NCBI RefSeq assembly: GCF_001279525.1
Contig: NZ_LGDY01000123.1
Span: 23,871-87,870 of the forward strand
Direction of reading: 5' to 3'
DNA from: Nocardia sp. NRRL S-836
GTDB lineage: Bacteria; Actinomycetota; Actinomycetes; Mycobacteriales; Pseudonocardiaceae
Length of the DNA: 64,000 nucleotides
Positions 36,262-46,897 of the stretch are shown piece by piece. A model generated the notes under the pieces. That model saw only the letters and a program-made list of their open reading frames with translations. It had not been told where the DNA came from and made no database searches. Positions within the stretch are counted from its first letter, which is position 1, and the number at the start of each line of letters is the position of its first letter. Made by a program: the position numbers and the translations under genes.

Positions 36262-36501
36262 CTAGCGCACGCGCCTGCGCACGCTGCCGCGACCGCGGCG
36301 ACGCAGCCGGAACAGCTCCAGCGCGCGTCCGATGCCGTGTCCGTAGAGCGCCTTGACCTCGTCGGGCCGGGCGGACTCCAGGAACTCCTCGACCTCGTTC
36401 TCCTGCACGGCGACGTGCCGGAGCCTCGCTTCGACGCGCTCCATGAAGAGCGCGAAGAACATGATCACGATGGGGACGACGATCACAAACCAGGCAGTCA
36501 T
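36262..36501 (-). CDS. Small membrane protein (Rv3675-like)
   Basis: A 79-aa protein with one N-terminal transmembrane segment (about residues 3-20: [17 protein letters not shown]) and a basic cytoplasmic tail ending in an Arg-rich run. A similar small membrane gene lies between crp and nth in mycobacteria. The function is unknown. The start is ATG 36501. Confidence 0.85.
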   Translation of the reverse strand: MTAWFVIVVPIVIMFFALFMERVEARLRHVAVQENEVEEFLESARPDEVKALYGHGIGRALELFRLRRRGRGSVRRRVR

Positions 36502-36580
36502 GATGCTCCGCAGTCTGGCGCATGTGCGATTCGAGTACGCGTATAGGGGGTGCTTCCGGCGTGTTGACTACGCTGAATCA

Positions 36581-37345
36581 GTGCCCGCAGCCAAGAAACC
36601 GGAAACCAAGCTCGGCTTGACCCGCAGGGCCCGCCGGATGGTGCGCATGCTTGCCGAGGGATACCCCGACGCCCACTGCGAGCTGGACTTCACCACGCCG
36701 CTGGAGCTGGTCGTGGCGGTCGTCCTGTCCGCGCAGTGCACCGACAAGAAGGTCAACGAGGTCACCCCCGCGCTCTTCGCGAAGTACCCGACGGCCGCCG
36801 ACTACGCCGGCGCGGACCGGGTGGAGCTCGAAGAGATGATCCGCCCGACCGGTTTCTACCGGAACAAGGCGACGTCTCTCCTGGGTCTCGGTGCCGCTCT
36901 TGTGGAGCAGCACGACGGTGTGGTCCCCGGCAGCATGGAGGAGCTGGTCAAGCTCCCCGGTGTAGGACGCAAGACGGCCAACGTGGTTCTCGGCAACGCC
37001 TTCGATGTGCCGGGGCTCACAGTCGACACCCACTTCGGCCGGCTCGTGCGCCGCTGGGGGTGGACGGAGGAAGAGGACGCCGTCAAGGTCGAGTACGCCA
37101 TCGCCGAGCTGGTCGAGAAGCGCGACTGGACCATGGCCTCGCACTGGATCGTCTTCCACGGCCGCCGCGTCTGCCACGCCAAGACCCCGGCCTGTGGCGC
37201 CTGCCTGCTGATGAAGGAGTGCCCGTCGTACGGCCTGGGGCCGGAGGACCCGGTCAAGGCCGCGAAGCTCGTGAAGGGTGACGAGAAGCCGCACCTCCTC
37301 GAGCTCGCCGACCGGGTCCGCGCAGGTGAGAAGCTGGTGGGGTGA
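36581..37345 (+). CDS. nth: Endonuclease III
   Basis: A 254-aa DNA glycosylase/AP lyase that removes oxidised pyrimidines. It has a helix-hairpin-helix LPGVGRKTA with catalytic K131, the general acid D149 (VDTHFGR), and [4Fe-4S] ligands C198, C205, C208 and C214 (C-x6-C-x2-C-x5-C). GTG 36581 follows TACGCT (36569-36574) by 6 nt, a leaderless start. The stop overlaps the thioredoxin-like gene (GTGA). Confidence 0.97.
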   Translation: MPAAKKPETKLGLTRRARRMVRMLAEGYPDAHCELDFTTPLELVVAVVLSAQCTDKKVNEVTPALFAKYPTAADYAGADRVELEEMIRPTGFYRNKATSLLGLGAALVEQHDGVVPGSMEELVKLPGVGRKTANVVLGNAFDVPGLTVDTHFGRLVRRWGWTEEEDAVKVEYAIAELVEKRDWTMASHWIVFHGRRVCHAKTPACGACLLMKECPSYGLGPEDPVKAAKLVKGDEKPHLLELADRVRAGEKLVG

Positions 37346-37905
37346 GCAACCGCACCCGCTGGCTGGTCCTCGTGCTCGTCCTCGGCGTCGCCGGTGTCGT
37401 GGCGCTGTGGCCACGCGACCAGGCACGGGACGAACCCGTGCGGTCGAACCGCCCGTCGCAGGACGTGGTGGCGTTGCGCGCGCAAGCCCAGCTACGGCCG
37501 TGTGTACCTGGTGGTGAGGGTGGCGTCGGCGTGACGTGCCTCGGTGACGGCACCCGTACGGACCTCGCGCTGAAAGGGCCGCTCCTGATCAACTTCTGGG
37601 CGACGTGGTGCCAGCCGTGCCAGAAGGAGCTGCCGGTGCTGGATGCCTACGCGAAGCAACCAGGTGCCGTCCCGGTCGTCCCAGTTCTCGTGGAGAGCAC
37701 GGAGGCCGACGGCCTGGAGCTGCTCGCCAGGCTGGGCGTGCGGCTGCCCTCCGTCCACGACGGGGCGGACGAGCTGCGCAAGCGGGTCAAGGCGCCGATA
37801 ACGCTGCCGGCCACGTATTACATATCAGCGGACGGCGCGGTCCGTCAGGTCACGGACCCGCCGGTGTTCACGGCGCCCGAGCAGGTGGAGAAGGCGGTGC
37901 GATGA
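37342..37905 (+). CDS. Membrane-anchored thioredoxin-like protein (TlpA/ResA type)
   Basis: A 187-aa extracytoplasmic thiol-disulphide protein. It has an N-terminal anchor (about residues 7-23) and a thioredoxin fold with WCQPC (C90/C93), plus two more cysteines (C54, C66). It is the Rv3673c equivalent between nth and the CoA Nudix gene. A likely role is cytochrome c maturation or envelope redox control. It is coupled at both ends by 4-bp overlaps. Confidence 0.92.
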   Translation: MSNRTRWLVLVLVLGVAGVVALWPRDQARDEPVRSNRPSQDVVALRAQAQLRPCVPGGEGGVGVTCLGDGTRTDLALKGPLLINFWATWCQPCQKELPVLDAYAKQPGAVPVVPVLVESTEADGLELLARLGVRLPSVHDGADELRKRVKAPITLPATYYISADGAVRQVTDPPVFTAPEQVEKAVR

Positions 37906-38573
37906 ACGGGGCAACCGAGCTGGGAGCGACCGAGCTGCCGGACTGGATGCAGCGTCTCGTCAAGGCGACCGAGGAGATCGACGCCGGCACGTTCACCCGG
38001 ATCAAGGTGCCGGCGTCCGGCGGCAGGCCGGCGTCGGTGCTGATCCTCTTCGGCGACAACGAGGACCACGGCCCGGACGTCCTGCTGCTGCGCCGCGCGG
38101 ACACGCTGGGCTCCCACCCCGGCCAGGTCGCGTTCCCCGGTGGTGCCGCCGACCCGACCGACGACGGACCGGTGGCCACGGCATTACGCGAGGCTTACGA
38201 GGAGACCGGTGTACTTGGGTCAGGAGTGAGACCACTGACCGTGATGCCGGAGCTGTACGTGCCGGTGTCGGGTTTCGTGGTCACCCCCGTGCTCGCCTAC
38301 TGGGAACAGCCGAGCCCCGTCGCCCCCGTCGACTCGGCGGAGACCGCCGCCGTCGCGCGGGTGCCGGTCGCGCACCTCGCCGACCCTGCCAACAGGTTCC
38401 GGGTGCGCCACCCCGCGGGCTACGTCGGAGCGGCCTTCTCCGCACCGGGCATGCTGGTGTGGGGTTTCACCGCGGGACTGCTGAACGGCCTGATCGCACT
38501 CGGTGGCTGGGAACAGCCGTGGGATGCGACCGATGTGCGTGACCTTGAACTAGCGTTGCGCGCTACACAGTGA
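37902..38573 (+). CDS. CoA pyrophosphatase-type NUDIX hydrolase
   Basis: A 223-aa Nudix protein with LLRRADTLGSHPGQVAFPGG (about residues 66-85), the UPF0035 signature of CoA diphosphatases, followed by ALREAYEETGVL. It would cleave CoA to phosphopantetheine and adenosine 3',5'-bisphosphate. It is the Rv3672c equivalent. It overlaps the thioredoxin-like gene and lies 15 bp before marP. Confidence 0.92.
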   Translation: MNGATELGATELPDWMQRLVKATEEIDAGTFTRIKVPASGGRPASVLILFGDNEDHGPDVLLLRRADTLGSHPGQVAFPGGAADPTDDGPVATALREAYEETGVLGSGVRPLTVMPELYVPVSGFVVTPVLAYWEQPSPVAPVDSAETAAVARVPVAHLADPANRFRVRHPAGYVGAAFSAPGMLVWGFTAGLLNGLIALGGWEQPWDATDVRDLELALRATQ

Positions 38574-38588
38574 GGCGGAGGTAGTCGG

Positions 38589-39776
38589 TTGAACTGGGTT
38601 GACCTGCTCGTGCTGGGCCTCGCCGCGATCGCCGCGGTGTCGGGGGCCAGGCAGGGCATGGTCGTCGCGCTACCCGCGTTCGTCGGTGTGCTCGTCGGCC
38701 TGATCCTCGGCACCCAGATCGCACCGCTGCTCGTGTCCCAGTTCGAGAACGTGGTGACCAAGGTCGTCTTCGCCGTGGGCATCGTCGTGCTGCTGGTCGC
38801 GCTTGGCGAGACGATCGGTGTCTACATAGGCCGCACGATCAAGGCGCGGGTCAACGCCTCCCCGTTGCGCGGCGCGGACAACGCGCTGGGCGCCATCGTG
38901 CAGGGCATCGTCGTCTTCGTCGTGGCCTGGATGATCGCGCTGCCGCTCACGTCGGTCGTGGGCCTGCCCGACCTGACGTCCTCGCTGCGCCAGTCGGTGA
39001 TCCTCGGCAAGGTCAACGAGACCATGCCGCAGGCCGCCCGCGTGCTGTCCGACGACCTGCAGAAGCTCTTCGACGTCTCGGGCTTCCCGCAGGCGATGGA
39101 CCCGTTCAACCGCACGCCGCTCAAGGAGGTCAGCCCGCCCAACGGCGAGCTGGCCAACTCCCCGGCCGCCAGCCGGCTGCGCTCCTCGGTCCTGAAGGTC
39201 CGCGGCCGCGCACCCTCCTGCTCCCGCGCGCTGGAGGGCACCGGCTTCGTCATCGCCCCCGAGCGCGTGTTGACCAACGCCCACGTCGTCGCCGGCACCA
39301 ACGAGGTCACCGTCGAGGTCGGCCGCGGCCAGTTCGACGCCACGGTCGTGCACTACGACCCCAAGGTCGACATCGCCATCCTCGCGGTCCCCGACCTCGA
39401 GGCCACGCCGCTGCAGTTCCGCTCCGACGAGGTCCAGGCCGGTGAGGACGGCATCGTCCTCGGCTACCCCCTCGACGGCCCGTACAAGGCCTCGCCCGCC
39501 CGTGTCCGCGAGCGCATCCCGTTGTTGCGTGGCCCGGACATCTACGACGCCCAGACGGTCACCCGCGACGTCTACACCGTGCGTGCCGAGGTCCGCTCCG
39601 GCAACTCCGGCGGCCCGTTGGTCGACCCGAGCGGCCGGGTGATGGGTGTGGTGTTCGGTGCCGCGGTCGACGACCCGGAGACCGGGTTCGTGCTCACGGC
39701 GCAGCAGGTGCAGGCGATGGTGCAGAAGGCGCCGACGCTGACCCGCCGCGCGTCGACCCAGGGCTGCGCCTCCTAG
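38589..39776 (+). CDS. marP: Membrane-bound serine protease MarP
   Basis: A 395-aa protein with four N-terminal transmembrane segments (CvpA-like, residues about 3-125) and a periplasmic trypsin-like domain with H232 (TNAHVV), D261 (VDIAIL) and S340 (GNSGGP). C211 and C393 match the disulphide of the M. tuberculosis enzyme. In mycobacteria MarP is needed for acid and oxidative stress resistance and acts on a peptidoglycan hydrolase. The start is TTG 38589 with GGAGG 9 nt upstream. Confidence 0.95.
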   Translation: MNWVDLLVLGLAAIAAVSGARQGMVVALPAFVGVLVGLILGTQIAPLLVSQFENVVTKVVFAVGIVVLLVALGETIGVYIGRTIKARVNASPLRGADNALGAIVQGIVVFVVAWMIALPLTSVVGLPDLTSSLRQSVILGKVNETMPQAARVLSDDLQKLFDVSGFPQAMDPFNRTPLKEVSPPNGELANSPAASRLRSSVLKVRGRAPSCSRALEGTGFVIAPERVLTNAHVVAGTNEVTVEVGRGQFDATVVHYDPKVDIAILAVPDLEATPLQFRSDEVQAGEDGIVLGYPLDGPYKASPARVRERIPLLRGPDIYDAQTVTRDVYTVRAEVRSGNSGGPLVDPSGRVMGVVFGAAVDDPETGFVLTAQQVQAMVQKAPTLTRRASTQGCAS

Positions 39777-39781
39777 CAGCC

Positions 39782-40480
39782 CTACCGGAGCCCGTGCCGG
39801 GCCGCGACGCCGTCCAGGACGTAGTCGAGGCCCAGCTCGAACACCTCCGCGGGCTCGTGGTCGCGCGACTCGAACATCACCCTGCCCAGCACCGGGAAGC
39901 GGCCGGTGGCGAGCATCCGCCGCATGTACGGCCCGGACGCCCGCTGCCACTGCTCCTCGGTCATGCCGCTCGACCGTTCCGCGCGCAGCTCGGTGATCTC
40001 ACGGCGCACGGCACCGTAGACGTACGCCATCACCGTGCCGGTCACGCCGAGCACCTGGTCGATGTCCTCGAACCGGACCGTGGCGAGCGTGGTCTCCATG
40101 TGCACGAGCGCGTTCGGGCCCTGGTGCGGGCGGCCGCTGAGCAGGTCGATGAACCACTCGTGCCGCTTCGCCGCGTCCCGGATGCTGTGCGCGACGTGCC
40201 GGAGCCCGGTGCGCCAGTCGGCTGACGGGTCCGGCGGCGTGATCTCGCCGTAGACCTCGTCGACCATGAGGTCGAGCAGTTCGTCCTTGGTCTCGATGTA
40301 GCCGTAGAGGCGCATCGGGCCGGCGTTCAGCGCCGAGGCGACCTTGCGCAGCGACACCTCGTCGAGGCCGCCCTCGTCCGCGAGCTGAACGGCGGTGCGC
40401 ACGATCAGTTCGCGGCTGAGCGGCACGGGCGAGGGCCTGCTCGGGGGCTCTGGACGGTCCCAGACGGGTGCGTTGGACAT
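39782..40480 (-). CDS. TetR family repressor
   Basis: A 232-aa regulator with an N-terminal HTH (about residues 25-70: LADEGGLDEVSLRKVASALN, MRLYGYIETKDELLD) and a TetR_C-type ligand domain. It is divergent from the FAD monooxygenase, with three matching operator copies in the 69-bp gap, so it most likely represses both genes until a substrate-like ligand binds. ATG 40480 has TATCGT (complement of 40489-40494) 8 nt upstream, overlapping operator 1. Confidence 0.92.
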   Translation of the reverse strand: MSNAPVWDRPEPPSRPSPVPLSRELIVRTAVQLADEGGLDEVSLRKVASALNAGPMRLYGYIETKDELLDLMVDEVYGEITPPDPSADWRTGLRHVAHSIRDAAKRHEWFIDLLSGRPHQGPNALVHMETTLATVRFEDIDQVLGVTGTVMAYVYGAVRREITELRAERSSGMTEEQWQRASGPYMRRMLATGRFPVLGRVMFESRDHEPAEVFELGLDYVLDGVAARHGLR

Positions 40481-40490
40481 CGGACTGGAC

Positions 40491-40538
40491 GATACACCGT
40501 CTCATGGCGATACAGTGTATTGAGAGATACGGCGTATC
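40491..40538. promoter_or_regulatory. Triple TetR operator
   Basis: Three copies of GATACnnnGTATC: 40491-40503 (one mismatch), 40509-40521 (one mismatch) and 40526-40538 (perfect). Centres are 18 and 17 bp apart, so the sites lie on nearly the same DNA face at less than two helical turns. They fill the divergent promoter region of the TetR and FAD monooxygenase genes. Confidence 0.85.
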
Positions 40539-40549
40539 GGGAGGATGCG

Positions 40550-42034
40550 ATGAGGTCTTCGGTGCTGGTGGTCGGGGGAGGGCTGGCGGGGACGTCGGCC
40601 GCGTTGTTCCTGGCGTGGCAAGGGGTGGCGGTGACGCTGGTGGAGAAGCATCCGGGCAGCTCACCGCACCCGCGGGCGGTCGGGTTCACCGCGCGGACGG
40701 GGGAGCTGCTGCGTGCGGCCGGGCTGGAGGGCGGGCTGCCGCCGAGCCGGGTGTCGAAGGGCTTCGGCATCCGGCGGGTGCGCGTCGCGAGCCTGGTCGG
40801 GGAGCGGTTCGAGGAGACCTTCTGGTCGCCGCCCGCCGAGCAGTCGCAGATCGAGTACTCGCCGGCCAAGGGCGTCGGGGTGGCCCAGGACCGGATGGAG
40901 CCGCTGCTGCGGGACAAGGCCCGCGAGTACGGCGCGGACATCCGCATGAGCACCCGGATGCTGGAGTTCTCCCAGGACGACGACGGTGTCACGGCGGTCG
41001 TCCAGGGCGACGGCGAGCCGTACGAGATCCGCGCCGACTACCTCGTCGCGGCGGACGGGCACCGCAGCCCGGTCCGCGAGGCGCTCGGCATCACCCGCAG
41101 CGGCCGCGGCTACATGCACACCTCGCGCAGCGTGCTGTTCCGCGCGCCGCTGGACGAGTACCTGAAGGACGGGATCGGGCAGTTCATCGTCGACGGCGTC
41201 GGGTTCCTGACCACCTACGGCGACGGCCGCTGGGTCCTGATGCTCGAAGACCGCGAGTACGACGAGCCCGAGCTGCGGGCGAAGATCTTCCAGGCCATCG
41301 GCCGTGACGACCTGGACGTCGAGATCATCACCACCGGCCGCTGGACGATCTCGGCCGCCGTCGCCGACCGGTTCTCGGCCGGCCGGGTCTTCCTGGCCGG
41401 CGACGCCGCGCACACGCTGCCGCCCAGCCGCGGCGGGTTCGGGGCGAACGTCGGCATCGAGGACGCGTACAACCTCGCGTGGAAGCTCGCCGCCGTGCTG
41501 GGCGGCGAGTCACGTCCGTCCCTGCTGGACACCTACGACGCGGAACGGCGCCCGGTCGCGTTGCTGTGCCACCAGCAGATCTTCGCGCGCAACGACGGCC
41601 ACAACCGCGACGGTCAGCCGGAGGACGCGCCGCTGATCGACAACAACGCGATGCACTACGGCGTCCTCTACCGCTCGGACGCGGTCATCGGCGCGGGCCC
41701 GGAACTGCCGCCGGCGCAGCGCCCCGAGCAGTGGAACGGCCAGCCGGGCACCCGCGCCCCGCACGTGTGGCTCGAACCGGGCAAGTCCACGTTGGACCTG
41801 TTCCACCGCGGCTGGGTGCTCGTCGCCGACCATCCACAGTGGGAGGAGGCGGCCGCACCGCTCGGGATCCGCTACGAGCGGGTCGAGCCGCTGGACGCGT
41901 TCGGGCTGACCGCGAAGGGCGCCTCGCTCGTCCGCCCCGACGGCTACCTCGCCTGGCGGTCGACCGACCTGCCGGACGCCCCGGCGGCGGTGCTCGCGGA
42001 GGCGTTCAGGAGGACTTCCGCAGGAACTCGGTGA
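40550..42034 (+). CDS. FAD-dependent aromatic monooxygenase
   Basis: A 494-aa PheA/TfdB-type flavin hydroxylase. It has the FAD-binding VVGGGLAGTSAALFLA (about residues 6-21), the DG motif (AADGHRSPVREALG) and GDAAHTLPPSRGGFGANVGI (about 284-303). The family hydroxylates phenols or polyketide aromatics. ATG 40550 has GGGAGG upstream. The C-terminal thioredoxin-like domain is short. Its 3' end overlaps the convergent ephE-like gene by 29 bp. Confidence 0.92.
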   Translation: MRSSVLVVGGGLAGTSAALFLAWQGVAVTLVEKHPGSSPHPRAVGFTARTGELLRAAGLEGGLPPSRVSKGFGIRRVRVASLVGERFEETFWSPPAEQSQIEYSPAKGVGVAQDRMEPLLRDKAREYGADIRMSTRMLEFSQDDDGVTAVVQGDGEPYEIRADYLVAADGHRSPVREALGITRSGRGYMHTSRSVLFRAPLDEYLKDGIGQFIVDGVGFLTTYGDGRWVLMLEDREYDEPELRAKIFQAIGRDDLDVEIITTGRWTISAAVADRFSAGRVFLAGDAAHTLPPSRGGFGANVGIEDAYNLAWKLAAVLGGESRPSLLDTYDAERRPVALLCHQQIFARNDGHNRDGQPEDAPLIDNNAMHYGVLYRSDAVIGAGPELPPAQRPEQWNGQPGTRAPHVWLEPGKSTLDLFHRGWVLVADHPQWEEAAAPLGIRYERVEPLDAFGLTAKGASLVRPDGYLAWRSTDLPDAPAAVLAEAFRRTSAGTR

Positions 42035-42899
42035 GCAACTTGCTCGTGGTGTGGGGCGCCTCCTGGTTCGGGAAGTGCCCCACCTCGGGCAGCGAGCGGA
42101 ACTCGGAGCCGGGACCGAGCCAGGGAGCCGACGCCCGCGCGGTCGACTCCAGCATCACCGGGTCCAGCGCGCCGTGGACCTGCAGCACCGGCACGTGCAG
42201 CGGCTTGTCGACGGCCTCGGCGAACCGGCGCCCATCGCTGCGCAGCTGGGAACGCACGGCCCAGCGGTAGTACTCCATCGCGCTGTGGGCCACGCCCTGC
42301 ACCAGCACCGCCTGCCGGCACCGGCGGATGACCTCGTCGAACTCCGGCGCCGACCGGTACTTCGGACCGGACCACGACGACAGCAGCTTGGCGACCTGCA
42401 GGCCGTTCTCCCTGGTCAGCCACCGTTCCGGGTAGAGGGGGAGCTGGAACCGCAGCACGTGGGGGTTCAGCCGCGAGGGCCGGCGGAACGTGCGGCGCAA
42501 CGCCAGCGGGTGCGGTGCCGACAGCGTGGACACCGACGACACCAGCCGCGGGTGCATCGCACCGGCCGTCCACGCCAGCAGGCCGCCCCAGGCGTGACCC
42601 ACCAGGTGCGCGCGCTGGGCACCGAGGGCCTTGACCAGACCCGCGACATCACCCGCCAGGGTGAAGCCGTCGTACCCGCGCGGGGGTTTGTCCGAGTCGC
42701 CGTAGCCGCGCAGGTCGACGGCCACGGCGCGGTAGCCGGCCTCGGCGAGCGCGGTCAGCTGGTGCCGCCACGACCACCAGAACTCGGGGAACCCGTGCAG
42801 CAGCAGCACGAGGGGTCCCTCGCCGAGCTCGGCGACGTGGAGGCGGATGCCGTTGGCCGAGACGTCGCGGTGCGTCCACGGCCCCGCGACCCGCACCAC
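42006..42899 (-). CDS. EphE-like alpha/beta hydrolase lacking the nucleophile
   Basis: A 297-aa epoxide-hydrolase-like protein at the position of Rv3670 ephE (next to marP and the holin-like gene). It has the oxyanion HGFPEFWWSW (residues 35-44) and a His near the C-terminus (EVGHF). The nucleophile elbow reads GHAWGG (101-106): position 103 is Ala where epoxide hydrolases have Asp. So normal epoxide hydrolysis seems impossible, and another activity or a loss of function is implied. The start is unclear; GTG 42899 is the first good codon after the upstream stop. Confidence 0.83.
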   Translation of the reverse strand: MVRVAGPWTHRDVSANGIRLHVAELGEGPLVLLLHGFPEFWWSWRHQLTALAEAGYRAVAVDLRGYGDSDKPPRGYDGFTLAGDVAGLVKALGAQRAHLVGHAWGGLLAWTAGAMHPRLVSSVSTLSAPHPLALRRTFRRPSRLNPHVLRFQLPLYPERWLTRENGLQVAKLLSSWSGPKYRSAPEFDEVIRRCRQAVLVQGVAHSAMEYYRWAVRSQLRSDGRRFAEAVDKPLHVPVLQVHGALDPVMLESTARASAPWLGPGSEFRSLPEVGHFPNQEAPHTTSKLLTEFLRKSS

Positions 42900-42919
42900 G
42901 GACGGGTCGGGTTTGCGGC

Positions 42920-43375
42920 TCAGTTGTCGTCGCCCCTGCCGTGGGAGTCGCGGTTGCGCAGCGCGGCCACGGTGTCCTTGGCGGCCGCGATCGACTTCTC
43001 CGGTGCCCTGATCTTGCGGACCTTGCGGTAGCCGAGGAACGCGAACAGGCCCGCGGTCAGCAGCATCAGGCCGAACACGATGCCGAAGCCGGCCGAGTAC
43101 CACCAGCCGAAGATCTCCGACACGAGGAACCCGAGCGCCATGAACAGGAAGAAGAGGCTGAACAGCAACACCGTCAGCGCGACGATGAAGAAGACGCTGC
43201 CCTTCAGGCCCTTCTTGATCTCGGCCGCGATCTCGCCCTTGGCGAGCTCGACCTCCGCTCTGACCAAAGTCGACACGTGGGCGGTCGCGTCGCGGACCAG
43301 GCCGCCGATCGAGGCCTCGGCCGCGGGGTCGTCAGCGGTCAGCGGAATCGACGCGATGTGCTCCCTGGTGGTCAC
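42920..43375 (-). CDS. Phage holin superfamily III-like membrane protein (Rv3669-like)
   Basis: A 151-aa protein with an amphipathic N-terminal half (VELAKGEIAAEIKKGLKG) and two transmembrane segments (about residues 63-88 and 93-118), then a basic tail. It belongs to the Phage_holin_3_6 family, a chromosomal gene beside marP in mycobacteria; despite the name it is not a lysis gene. GTG 43375 overlaps the nhaA stop. Confidence 0.88.
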   Translation of the reverse strand: MTTREHIASIPLTADDPAAEASIGGLVRDATAHVSTLVRAEVELAKGEIAAEIKKGLKGSVFFIVALTVLLFSLFFLFMALGFLVSEIFGWWYSAGFGIVFGLMLLTAGLFAFLGYRKVRKIRAPEKSIAAAKDTVAALRNRDSHGRGDDN

Positions 43376-44529
43376 CCGGACATGGTGCCATGTGCCCGGC
43401 TGCGGCGAATGAGCAACACCGCCGCGAGCAGCGACGCGATCATCGAGGCGAGCAGGACGGCGGCCTTCGCGGTCTCCGGCTCCGGCAGCGACAGCTCCGC
43501 GATCAGCAGGCTGACGGTGAACCCGACCCCGCCCAGCGTCGCCACCGCCACGATGTCGCGCGGCCCCGCACCCGACGGCCACACCGCCACCTTGAACCAC
43601 ACCGCGAGCGCCGACGCCCCGACGATCCCGATCACCTTGCCGACGACCAGCCCCACCATCACACCGATCGCGATCTTGTCGGCGAACAGCTTCCCGAGCG
43701 CCTCCGCGCCCACCGGCACACCCGCCGCGAACAGCGCGAACACCGGCACCGCCACCCCGGCCGACCACGGCTGCAGCCGGTGTTCGAGCCGCACGGCCGG
43801 CGCGTGCTGCTCGTACGGGTCGCGCCGCACCCGCGTGAGCAACGCCAGCGCGACCCCCGCGATCGTCGCGTGGATGCCCGACTCGTGCATGAACCACCAG
43901 GTGGCCAGCGCGATCGGCACGTAGATCAACGGTGTGGTGATCCTCCTGCGCTGGAGGAACCAGTACAGCACCAGCAACGCCACCACGGCACCGGCCGCGA
44001 GCAGGTTGAACTTCGCCGTGAACAGGATCGCGATCACCACGATCGCGCCCAGGTCGTCGACCACCGCCAGCGACAGCAGGAAGACCCGCAGGCTCGACGG
44101 CAGCCCCGACGCGGTCAGCGCCAGCACCCCGAGCGCGAACGCGATGTCCGTCGCCACCGGGATCGCCCACGCCTTCTCGATCCCCGGCTGCCCCCAGCCG
44201 ATCGACAACGCCACCAGCGCCGGCACGATCATGCCGCCGACCGCCGCGACGACCGGCAGGATCGCGGCCTTGAGCTCCGAGAGCTCCCCGACGACCAGCT
44301 CGCGTTTCAGCTCGAGCCCGGCCACGAAGAAGAAGATCGCCAGCAGGCCGTCCTTCGCCCAGTCACCCACCGACAACGGTCCCAGGTGCAGGTCGCGCAG
44401 TCCGAAGTAGGCGGGCGACCACGGTGAGTTGGCCCACAGCAACGCGATCGCCGTGGCGCCGAGCAGCACGGTGCCACCGACGGTCTCGGTGCGGAGGTAA
44501 CGGGCGAAGTCAGCGATCTTGCTCGACAC
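43372..44529 (-). CDS. nhaA: Na+/H+ antiporter NhaA
   Basis: A 385-aa sodium/proton exchanger for pH and Na+ control. The unwound-helix site VVDDLGAIVVIA carries the paired Asp residues that bind Na+; FFFVAGLELKRE and ATDIAFALGVLAL are also typical. About 11-12 helices are visible. GTG 44529 with GGGAG upstream is preferred over the longer TTG-started frame. It is coupled to the holin-like gene by a 4-bp overlap. Confidence 0.95.
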   Translation of the reverse strand: MSSKIADFARYLRTETVGGTVLLGATAIALLWANSPWSPAYFGLRDLHLGPLSVGDWAKDGLLAIFFFVAGLELKRELVVGELSELKAAILPVVAAVGGMIVPALVALSIGWGQPGIEKAWAIPVATDIAFALGVLALTASGLPSSLRVFLLSLAVVDDLGAIVVIAILFTAKFNLLAAGAVVALLVLYWFLQRRRITTPLIYVPIALATWWFMHESGIHATIAGVALALLTRVRRDPYEQHAPAVRLEHRLQPWSAGVAVPVFALFAAGVPVGAEALGKLFADKIAIGVMVGLVVGKVIGIVGASALAVWFKVAVWPSGAGPRDIVAVATLGGVGFTVSLLIAELSLPEPETAKAAVLLASMIASLLAAVLLIRRSRAHGTMSG

Positions 44530-44613
44530 GGGTCTCCCAGGGCGGTCAGCAGGTACGGCGAATACTCGTGCCGACCAGACTTCCCGGCTCACCCTGACGC
44601 AACCTTAACGCGA

Positions 44614-44641
44614 ACGGGCGCCCTCGAACGAGGACGCCCGT
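44614..44641 (-). terminator. Terminator of acs
   Basis: ACGGGCGcCCTC pairs with GAGGaCGCCCGT around a GAAC loop, just after the minus-strand acs stop. Confidence 0.8.
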
Positions 44642-44657
44642 CACGTTCAGCCCGGAT

Positions 44658-46640
<1,983 letters not shown>

Positions 46641-46851
46641 GGTGCGAGACCTCCTGGAAAGTCCAGACCGGTTGGGGATCGGGTACTGACCGTAGTGCGA
46701 GCCAGTTCACTCCAACAGGCTCCTCCCCCGAAAGGTTCAGACCAATCTTGGGAGGTTGGTTACACGGCTGACATTGTGTAACCCGTTTTGTCTGTTCCAG
46801 GCACGTGCGGCGCGTTGAACGGGCGGAGTTGCGCGCTCAGCGGTCCGCCCA

Positions 46852-46865
46852 GTGAGCTGGGTCAC
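46852..46865. promoter_or_regulatory. CRP-like dyad GTGA-N6-TCAC
   Basis: GTGAGCTGGGTCAC matches the core of CRP operators and lies about 46 bp upstream of the Fic-like gene and 212 bp upstream of acs. crp is encoded in this window and acetate metabolism is a usual CRP target, but the site has only 4-bp arms, so it could be chance. Confidence 0.4.
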
Positions 46866-46897
46866 GCGTTTCACCTGGTCAGGTACTCTGCGCGACC

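Noticed and set aside
42920..43375. Prophage lysis gene (holin)
   Set aside because: The family name suggests it, but the gene is a conserved chromosomal neighbour of marP and there are no phage genes around it.
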